Positions 58,207-64,000 of a DNA stretch of 64,000 nt are shown here, one piece after another (position 1 is the stretch's first letter; each line of letters starts with the position of its first letter). The DNA is from Marinovum sp048263515 (GTDB lineage: Bacteria > Pseudomonadota > Alphaproteobacteria > Rhodobacterales > Rhodobacteraceae): the NCBI RefSeq assembly GCF_048263515.1, contig NZ_JBLXEC010000018.1, positions 35,236-99,235 of the forward strand, in the 5' to 3' direction. The translations under genes were made by a program, and so were the position numbers. Below the pieces are notes generated by a model. It saw only the letters and a program-made list of their open reading frames with translations, was not told the origin of the DNA and searched no databases.

Positions 58207-59538
58207 ATGCCTTCGAACATCGCTTTGACTGGACTCGCCAAGGACTTGGCCGCCCGCGCCGACACCGGGAGGCCGGTTCGGATCGGCCTGATCGGGTCGG
58301 GCGAGATGGGCACCGATATCGTCACCCGCGCCGCGATGATGGACGGTGTCGAGGTTGCCGCGATCTCCGAGCTCAACATCCCCAATGCACACAAGGCGGT
58401 GGAAATCGCGCATCAGGGCAAGGGCCACAGCCAGGACGCCTCGAGCGCCGATCAGATCAACGCCGTGATCGAAGGCGGCAAGACCGCGATCACCGACAAT
58501 GCCGACGCGCTCTTCGAGTCGGGCCTGATCGACGTGGTGATCGATGCCACTGGCGTACCTGCCGTGGGCGCCGAACTGGGCCTGCGCGCCATGGAACGCG
58601 GCAAGCACCTGGTGATGATGAACGTCGAGGCCGATGTCACCATCGGCTCCTACCTGCGCCGCGAGGCCGAGCGTCTGGGCGTCGTCTACAGCCTTGGCGC
58701 CGGTGACGAGCCGTCGTCCTGCATGGAGCTGATCGAGTTCGTCACCGCCATGGGCCACCGGGTGGTCTGCGCCGGCAAGGGCAAGAACAACCCGATGAAC
58801 ATCGACGCGACGCCGGATGTCTATGCCGCCGAAGCCAGGCAGCGGCACATGAACCCGCGGCTGCTGGTCGAATTTGTCGACGGCTCGAAGACCGCGGTCG
58901 AGATGGCCGCCATCGGCAATGCCACCGGGCTGATCCCCGACATCGACGGCATGCACGGCCCCGCCGCCGGCCCCAAGGAGCTGGCCAAGGTGCTGATCCC
59001 CGAGGCCGACGGCGGTGTGCTGTCGGGCATCGGCCGGGTCGACTACTCGGTGGGCAGGGGCGTCTCGCCCGGTGTCTTCTGCATCGTCGAGGCGCAGCAT
59101 CCGCGCATTCACGAACGCATGGCCGACCTCAAGATGGGCGACGGGCCGTATTACGAATTCATTCGGCCCTATCACCTGACTTCGCTGGAAGTGCCGCTGA
59201 CCTGCGCCCGCGCAGTGCTTTACGGCAAGGCCGACATGGTGCCGCTTGACCGCCCCGTGGTCGAGGTCTGCGCCGTCGCCAAGAAGGACCTGGCGCCGGG
59301 TGAAGCGCTCGACCAGATCGGCGAATACACCTACCGCGCCTGGGCGATGGAAGTCAGCCGTGCACAGACCGCCAAGGCGCTGCCGGCGGGCCTGCTGACC
59401 GGCGCCATCGTCACAGCGCCCATCCGCAAGGGTGAGCTCATCACCGCCTTGAACACCACGCTGCCCCAGACCCGCATCGTCGAGCTGCGCCGCCGCCAGG
59501 ACGAGATGCTTTACGGCAAGGAGTTGATCGATGCCTGA
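58207..59538 (+). CDS. DRL-family (DXP reductoisomerase-like) NAD(P)-dependent oxidoreductase with SAF domain
   Basis: 443 residues. The N-terminal Rossmann fold is GLIGSGEMG (27-35), then a homoserine-dehydrogenase-like catalytic part (MNVEAD at 138-143, GAGDEPS at 164-170, AGKGKNNP at 189-196), and a C-terminal SAF domain (about 345-420, VAKKDLAPGEALDQIGEYTYR). Size and architecture match the DRL family known from Brucella, where it replaces DXR in the MEP pathway; other family members have unknown reactions. The promoter-proximal place and the Aco-like genes behind it suggest a catabolic role. It overlaps the next gene by 8 bases. Confidence 0.85.
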   Translation: MPSNIALTGLAKDLAARADTGRPVRIGLIGSGEMGTDIVTRAAMMDGVEVAAISELNIPNAHKAVEIAHQGKGHSQDASSADQINAVIEGGKTAITDNADALFESGLIDVVIDATGVPAVGAELGLRAMERGKHLVMMNVEADVTIGSYLRREAERLGVVYSLGAGDEPSSCMELIEFVTAMGHRVVCAGKGKNNPMNIDATPDVYAAEARQRHMNPRLLVEFVDGSKTAVEMAAIGNATGLIPDIDGMHGPAAGPKELAKVLIPEADGGVLSGIGRVDYSVGRGVSPGVFCIVEAQHPRIHERMADLKMGDGPYYEFIRPYHLTSLEVPLTCARAVLYGKADMVPLDRPVVEVCAVAKKDLAPGEALDQIGEYTYRAWAMEVSRAQTAKALPAGLLTGAIVTAPIRKGELITALNTTLPQTRIVELRRRQDEMLYGKELIDA

Positions 59539-60547
59539 CACGATGACAGAAACCAACATCCCCTACGCGATCCGCAGCTACTCGCCCGAGCGGCTGCGAC
59601 ACGCGCTGTTGCAGATGTACCTGATCCGCAAGTTCGAGGAAGGCGCCGAGGACAGCTATACCCGCGGCCTGATCCACGGCACGATGCACCTCAGCATCGG
59701 CCAGGAAGCCTCGGCCGTGGGGTCCTGCATGTCGCTGACCGACGAGGACAAGATCACCTCGACCCACCGCGGCCACGGCCATTGCGTCGCCAAAGGCGCG
59801 GATCTCGGCAAGATGTTCGCAGAGTTCTTCGGCAAGGAGACCGGCTACTGCAAGGGCAGGGGCGGCTCGATGCACATTGCCGATCCGTCCAAGGGCAACC
59901 TCGGCGCCAATGGCATCGTCGGCGGCGGCCTGCCCATCGCAGTGGGCGCGGCGCTCTCGGCCAAGCGGCTGGGCACCGGCGCGGTCACCGTCTGCTTCTT
60001 CGGTGACGGCGCCAACAACGAAGGCGCCTTCCACGAGTCGCTCAACATGGCCGCGGTCTGGAAGCTGCCGGTGGTCTTCGTCTGCGAGAACAACAAATAC
60101 GGCATGTCGACCTCGACCGAACGCTCCACCGCCGTCAAGAACATCGCCACCCGCGCTGCGGCCTACAACATGCCGGGCGTCACCGTGGACGGCAACGACT
60201 TCTCGGCGGTTACCGAGGCGATGGACGCCGCCGTAGCCCGTGCCCGCAACGGCGACGGTCCCAGCCTGGTGGAGAACCAGACCTACCGCTGGCGCGGTCA
60301 TTCCAAGTCGGACCGCAACCGCTACCGCACCAAGGAAGAGATCTCCGAGTGGATGGAGCGCGACCCGATCCCCGCGATGGCACGGCTTCTGGTCGAGCAC
60401 GGGATCATCGCCGACAGCGAGGTCGCCGGCATCGAGGCCGAGGCAGAACAGATCATCCGCGACGCCATCGAGTTTGCGGCCGCAAGCCCGGCCCCGAAGC
60501 TCGAAGAGGTGACCCGCGACGTCTATACCAAAGAGGTGGCCGCATGA
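59531..60547 (+). CDS. TPP-dependent dehydrogenase E1 alpha subunit (AcoA-like)
   Basis: 338 residues. The thiamine diphosphate motif runs from GDG (158-160) to NN (187-188). HRGHGHCVAKG and TGYCKGRGGSMHIAD are the signature stretches of acetoin dehydrogenase and pyruvate dehydrogenase alpha subunits; HRGHGH is the AcoA-type form. With the beta subunit it would cleave an alpha-hydroxy ketone or decarboxylate a 2-oxo acid onto lipoate. ATG at 59531, overlapping the DRL gene. Confidence 0.92.
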   Translation: MPDTMTETNIPYAIRSYSPERLRHALLQMYLIRKFEEGAEDSYTRGLIHGTMHLSIGQEASAVGSCMSLTDEDKITSTHRGHGHCVAKGADLGKMFAEFFGKETGYCKGRGGSMHIADPSKGNLGANGIVGGGLPIAVGAALSAKRLGTGAVTVCFFGDGANNEGAFHESLNMAAVWKLPVVFVCENNKYGMSTSTERSTAVKNIATRAAAYNMPGVTVDGNDFSAVTEAMDAAVARARNGDGPSLVENQTYRWRGHSKSDRNRYRTKEEISEWMERDPIPAMARLLVEHGIIADSEVAGIEAEAEQIIRDAIEFAAASPAPKLEEVTRDVYTKEVAA

Positions 60548-61554
60548 ATGCGCACAGCGATATTGAGCTTCGCGAACTCTCCTACGCCGAGGCGATCCGC
60601 GAGGCGATGGACATCGCGATGGAGCGCGACGAGCGCGTCATCCTGATGGGCGAGGACATCGGCGTCTACGGCGGCGCCTTCCAGGTGACCGGCGAGCTGG
60701 TCCACAAGTACGGCACCGACCGGGTGATGGACACGCCGATTTCCGAGCTGGGCGGCGCCGGTGTCGCCGTCGGCGCGGCGCTGACCGGGCTGCGGCCGAT
60801 CTTCGAGTTCCAGTTCTCGGATTTCGCCACGCTCGCCATGGAGCAGATCGTCAACCAGGCCGCCAAGGTGCGCTACATGTTGGGCGGCTCGGTCTCGGTG
60901 CCGCTGGTCATGCGCTTTCCGGCAGGCTCCGGCACCGGGGCGGCGGCGCAGCACTCGCAGAGCATTGAAGCATGGCTGGGCCACGTGCCGGGGCTCAAGG
61001 TTTTGCAACCCTCGACCCCCGAGGATGCCAAGGGCATGTTGCTGGCGGCGCTGGACGACCCCGATCCGGTGATGATCTTCGAGCACAAGATCCTCTACAA
61101 GATGAAGGGCCACGTCCCCGAGGGCCATTACACCACGCCGATCGGCAAGGCCGCGATCCGGCGCGAGGGCCGCGATGTCACCATCGTCGCCACCTCGCTG
61201 ATGGTGCACAAGGCGCTCGCCGCCGCCGAGACCTTGGCCGGCGAAGGCATCGACGCCGAGGTCATCGACCTGCGCACCGTGCGCCCGATGGACCGCGAGA
61301 CGGTGCTGGCCTCGGTGCGCAAGACCGGGCGGCTGGTCTGCGTCTACGAAGGCGTCAAGACGCTGGGCGTGGGTTCTGAGATCTCGGCGATGGTGGCCGA
61401 AAGCGACGCCTTCGATTACCTCGACGCGCCGGTGGTGCGTCTGGGCGGCGCGGAATGCCCGGTGCCCTACAACCCCGAGCTCGAAAAGGCCGTGGTGCCG
61501 CAGGTGCCCGACATCCTCGACGCCACCCGGAATGTTGTCAAAGGACGGATCTGA
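60544..61554 (+). CDS. TPP-dependent dehydrogenase E1 beta subunit (AcoB-like)
   Basis: 336 residues, starting MNAHSDIELRELSYAEAIREAMDIAMERDERVILMGEDIGVYGGAF. GEDIGVYGGAF and DTPISELGGAGVAVGAALTGLRPIFEFQF are the beta-subunit signatures. The start overlaps the alpha stop in ATGA. The upstream in-frame extension to 60349 falls inside the alpha gene and is rejected. Confidence 0.93.
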   Translation: MNAHSDIELRELSYAEAIREAMDIAMERDERVILMGEDIGVYGGAFQVTGELVHKYGTDRVMDTPISELGGAGVAVGAALTGLRPIFEFQFSDFATLAMEQIVNQAAKVRYMLGGSVSVPLVMRFPAGSGTGAAAQHSQSIEAWLGHVPGLKVLQPSTPEDAKGMLLAALDDPDPVMIFEHKILYKMKGHVPEGHYTTPIGKAAIRREGRDVTIVATSLMVHKALAAAETLAGEGIDAEVIDLRTVRPMDRETVLASVRKTGRLVCVYEGVKTLGVGSEISAMVAESDAFDYLDAPVVRLGGAECPVPYNPELEKAVVPQVPDILDATRNVVKGRI

Positions 61555-62870
61555 TGCCCATCGAAGTCATCATGCCCAAGGTCGACATGGACATGGCCAG
61601 CGGCAAGATCATGTGCTGGCATGTCTCTGAGGGCGAGAGCGTGTCCAAGGGCGACCCGCTGTTCGACATCGAGACCGACAAGGCCGCGATGGAGGTCGAG
61701 GCCCCCGACAGCGGCATCCTGCACCACACCGCCCCCGAAGGCAGTGACGTGCCGATCGGCCAGCCCATCGCCTGGCTCTATGCCGAGGGCGAGGATGTGG
61801 GCGATCAGCCCCGTCCCTTCGCCGGTGCCCAGGGCGCCGCCTGCGAGAAGTCCTGCGCCAGCGAGACGGCGCCGGAAATCGCGCTTTCGCCGTCGGAAGT
61901 GTCCGTCAAAGCAGACCACGCGCCCGAGCCGGCCGCGACGGCAGACCTCTCTGACAAGCGCCGCGCCACGCCCAAGGCCCGGGCCGAGGCCCGTGCCGCC
62001 GGGCTTCTGCTCGACGACATCCCCGGCACCGGTCCGCGCGGCCGCATCCAGTCCGAAGACGTGCAACAGGCGCTGCGCCAAAGCGCGCCTGCTCCCGGCC
62101 CGGTGGCCTTCACCCCGGAAACCGGCGCGCTCTCGGTCAGCCGATCGCGCGGGGGCACCGGCACGCCGGTGGTGCTGATCCACGGCTTTGCCAGCGACGC
62201 CACCTCATGGGCGCCGCTCGAGACCCATCTCAAGCACCGCCCGCTCATTCGCATCGAACTGCCCGGCCACGGCAAATCACCGAAACTGCGGATCGGCAAC
62301 TTTGCCGCGCTGGTCAAGGAGGTGCGCCGCGCCTTCGACGCCCTCGGGATCGACAAGGCGCATCTGGTGGGTCACAGCCTCGGCGGCGCGGTCTGCCTGG
62401 CGCTGGCCGACACACGGCCGAAATCCGTGGCCTCGCTGAGCCTGATCGCCCCGGCGGGCCTCGGCCCCGACATCAACGGCACGGCGCTCTCGGGCATCTG
62501 CAGGGCCACCCGGCCTGAAAGCCTCGGCCCCTGGCTGAAATCGCTGGTCGCTGACGAGGATCTGATCACCGACAGCTACGTGCGCCTGGCCATGGCGTCG
62601 CGCAGCGCGCCGAACCTGCGGGCGGCGCAATCCGCCCTGGCCGAGGCGCTGTTCCCAGACGGCGTCCAGTCCTTCGACCTGCGCGCCGCGCTGGAGCGGC
62701 TCACCCTGCCGACCCGGGTGATCTGGGGCCGTCAGGACGCGGTGATCCCGTGGAAACACGCGCTGCGCGCCCCGGGCCGGGTGGCGCTGCACCTTTTCGA
62801 CAACGTCGGTCACATGCCGCAGATCGAAGTGGCGGATGAGGTTGGAAAGATCATCGCAACCAACGTATGA
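61554..62870 (+). CDS. Lipoyl domain / alpha-beta hydrolase fusion (AcoC-like E2)
   Basis: 438 residues. Residues 1-85 are a lipoyl domain with the lipoylated Lys43 (ETDKAAMEVEAPDSG). Residues 138-175 are an E3/E1-binding domain (RATPKARAEARAAGLLLDDI...GPRGRIQSEDVQQAL). Residues 200-438 are an alpha/beta hydrolase domain with elbow GHSLGG (Ser275), GRQDAVIP and NVGHMPQ, in place of the CAT acyltransferase core of PdhC. This is the AcoC architecture of acetoin dehydrogenase. The start overlaps the beta stop by one base (TGATG). Confidence 0.92.
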   Translation: MPIEVIMPKVDMDMASGKIMCWHVSEGESVSKGDPLFDIETDKAAMEVEAPDSGILHHTAPEGSDVPIGQPIAWLYAEGEDVGDQPRPFAGAQGAACEKSCASETAPEIALSPSEVSVKADHAPEPAATADLSDKRRATPKARAEARAAGLLLDDIPGTGPRGRIQSEDVQQALRQSAPAPGPVAFTPETGALSVSRSRGGTGTPVVLIHGFASDATSWAPLETHLKHRPLIRIELPGHGKSPKLRIGNFAALVKEVRRAFDALGIDKAHLVGHSLGGAVCLALADTRPKSVASLSLIAPAGLGPDINGTALSGICRATRPESLGPWLKSLVADEDLITDSYVRLAMASRSAPNLRAAQSALAEALFPDGVQSFDLRAALERLTLPTRVIWGRQDAVIPWKHALRAPGRVALHLFDNVGHMPQIEVADEVGKIIATNV

Positions 62871-62906
62871 TCCGGTTTTGCTGATCATCCAATCAAAGTG
62901 AGACCG

Positions 62907-63905
62907 ATGCCCGACACCACGGCCCCCAAGGAAACCCGCAGCCGCGATCGCGCGGCTGCCGACGGTCACAGCCAGCTGCGGATCCGCGCGGCCTGGCTCT
63001 ACTACGTCGAGGGCATGACCCAGTCGGACGTCGCCAAGAAGCTGGGCGTCAACCGCATCCTCGTCACCCGCCTGCTGGCCGAGGCCCGCAAGCGAGGCGA
63101 GGTGGTGATCCGGATCAAGTCGCCGCTGACCTCGGTGGTGGACCTGCAGACCCGGCTGGAAAACAAATACGGCCTGAAGCGCGCCGTCGTCGCGCCCTTC
63201 GAGGACCCCGTGGGCGATCCGACCCGGGTGATCGCCGCCGCCGCCGGCGCCTATGTCACCGAGATCATGGACCACAACCGCACCGTCGGTGTCGGCTGGG
63301 GGCGCACCCTGCACACCATGCTGCCCTATATCGAGGGCCGTGCGCTCGACAACGTGCGGGTGGTGTCGCTGCTCGGCGGCATCGCCCAGGCCCGGCGCTT
63401 CAACCCTGCGGAGTTTGCCTGGCAGTTCGCCGAGCTCTTCGATGCCGAGGGCTACCTGGTCTCGGCCCCGGCCATCGTCGACTCGGCGCAGACCCGCCAC
63501 GCCCTGCTGGAGCATTGCGGTCTCGACCAGATCCTGCAGATGGCGGAATCCTGCGATGTCGCCCTGCTGTCCTGCGGCGGCATCACCGCGCTCACCACCT
63601 CCTACCGGCTGGGCCATGTTTCCGAAGCCGAGCGGCTGTCGATGATCGAGGGCGGCGCGGTGGGCGACGTTCTCTACAATTTCATCGATGCCGAGGGCGA
63701 GCCGATCGACCACCCGGTCAACGACCGCGCGATCTCGATGTCGATGCAGCGGCTCAAGCGCATTCCCAACAAGGTGCTGATCTCGGGCGGGACCGAGAAG
63801 GTGGCGATCATGCGCGCGGCGCTGAAATCACTGCAGCCCAGCGTGCTGATCACCGATGAGGCCACCGCCACCACGCTGCTGGACAACGACGCGCCCGCGG
63901 GCTGA
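62907..63905 (+). CDS. SorC/DeoR-family sugar-binding transcriptional regulator
   Basis: 332 residues. The N-terminal helix-turn-helix is AAWLYYVEGMTQSDVAKKLGVNRILVTRLLAEARKRGEV (about 30-70), and the C-terminal sugar-binding domain has VGVGWGRTLHTMLPYI and PNKVLISGGTEKVAIMRAALK. SorC-family regulators respond to phosphorylated sugars, fitting the PfkB kinase in this island. It is the last gene of the DRL/Aco operon and is probably the local regulator. ATG at 62907 chosen; a GTG at 62898 is also possible. Confidence 0.92.
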   Translation: MPDTTAPKETRSRDRAAADGHSQLRIRAAWLYYVEGMTQSDVAKKLGVNRILVTRLLAEARKRGEVVIRIKSPLTSVVDLQTRLENKYGLKRAVVAPFEDPVGDPTRVIAAAAGAYVTEIMDHNRTVGVGWGRTLHTMLPYIEGRALDNVRVVSLLGGIAQARRFNPAEFAWQFAELFDAEGYLVSAPAIVDSAQTRHALLEHCGLDQILQMAESCDVALLSCGGITALTTSYRLGHVSEAERLSMIEGGAVGDVLYNFIDAEGEPIDHPVNDRAISMSMQRLKRIPNKVLISGGTEKVAIMRAALKSLQPSVLITDEATATTLLDNDAPAG

Positions 63906-63937
63906 CCGCCCTCCGCCTAGTCCAGGGCGCCGATCCG

Positions 63938-64000
63938 GTCTTCTTCTGTTCGAAAATACCCTCGGGGGAGTCGCCAGAGGCGACGGGGGCAGAGCCCCCA
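63938..64000. repeat. Roseobacter gene-end repeat, cut by window
   Basis: TCTTCTTCTGTTCGAAAATACC followed by a CTCGGGGGAG stretch and GCCAGAGGC hairpin halves. I recognise this as the short intergenic repeat found after many genes in Rhodobacterales. A minus-strand open frame reading ...FRTEEDRIGALD-stop (stop near 63918) crosses it and could be a gene tail entering from the right. Confidence 0.55.

Noticed and set aside
59531..62870. Plain acetoin catabolism operon
   Set aside because: No AcoR-type activator or acetoin-specific genes; the setting is sugar transport, kinase, DRL and SorC, so an acetoin-only role is unlikely.

Overview
The window looks like a chromosomal segment of a marine-type alphaproteobacterium of the order Rhodobacterales (Roseobacter group). 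The grounds are the very high GC content, a class I lysyl-tRNA synthetase, an NDUFS4-like complex I accessory protein, a thymidine kinase of the type found there, and a gene-end repeat at the right edge that I recognise from this group. The genus cannot be fixed from the sequence alone. I see no rRNA, tRNA, CRISPR array, prophage or intact insertion sequence.

Layout. 0-6.5 kb: end of a superfamily 1 helicase, rimO, a small conserved protein, tdk, a DUF2254 membrane protein coupled to a gamma-glutamylcyclotransferase-like gene, and an Rrf2/NsrR-like regulator. 6.5-11.4 kb: a tandem glycine riboswitch followed by gcvT-gcvH-gcvP and a strong terminator. 11.4-25 kb: mixed housekeeping genes (inositol monophosphatase-like, ybbA-ybbP divergent from tesA, a cold-shock protein, a geranylgeranyl-reductase-like enzyme, an L,D-transpeptidase, trxC, a winged-helix/RMF-like fusion, a YciA thioesterase, ettA). 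A family of short palindromic repeats (REP) clusters here around a REP-associated tyrosine transposase (RAYT) that appears to have lost its catalytic tyrosine. 25-45.7 kb: nadD, a PBP4-type carboxypeptidase, lysS, a large beta-helix protein, a ClpP-like periplasmic protein, hemerythrin, 2OG-Fe(II) oxygenase, rhodanese, a six-cysteine orphan, uvrB and others, mostly single genes.

46.3-63.9 kb is a dedicated catabolic island. A rightward unit encodes an Asp-nucleophile alpha/beta hydrolase and an RbsBAC-type sugar transporter. A leftward operon encodes a second, MalEFGK/Ugp-type sugar transporter and a PfkB-family kinase. A divergent rightward operon encodes a DRL-family (DXP-reductoisomerase-like, SAF-domain) oxidoreductase, AcoA-like and AcoB-like TPP dehydrogenase E1 subunits, an AcoC-like lipoyl/alpha-beta hydrolase protein and a SorC-family regulator. 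Closely similar promoter/operator elements lie upstream of the rightward transporter unit and the dehydrogenase operon, and a related palindrome covers the leftward promoter, so the three units look like one regulon.

My working inference is that the island imports and phosphorylates a branched or deoxy sugar alcohol. The DRL enzyme would then convert the phosphate to an alpha-hydroxy methyl ketone (for example 2-C-methyl-erythritol phosphate to deoxyxylulose phosphate, the reverse of the MEP-pathway step), and the Aco-like complex would split it to acetyl-CoA plus a triose phosphate. This is a hypothesis. The gene families and the shared operators are what the sequence shows.
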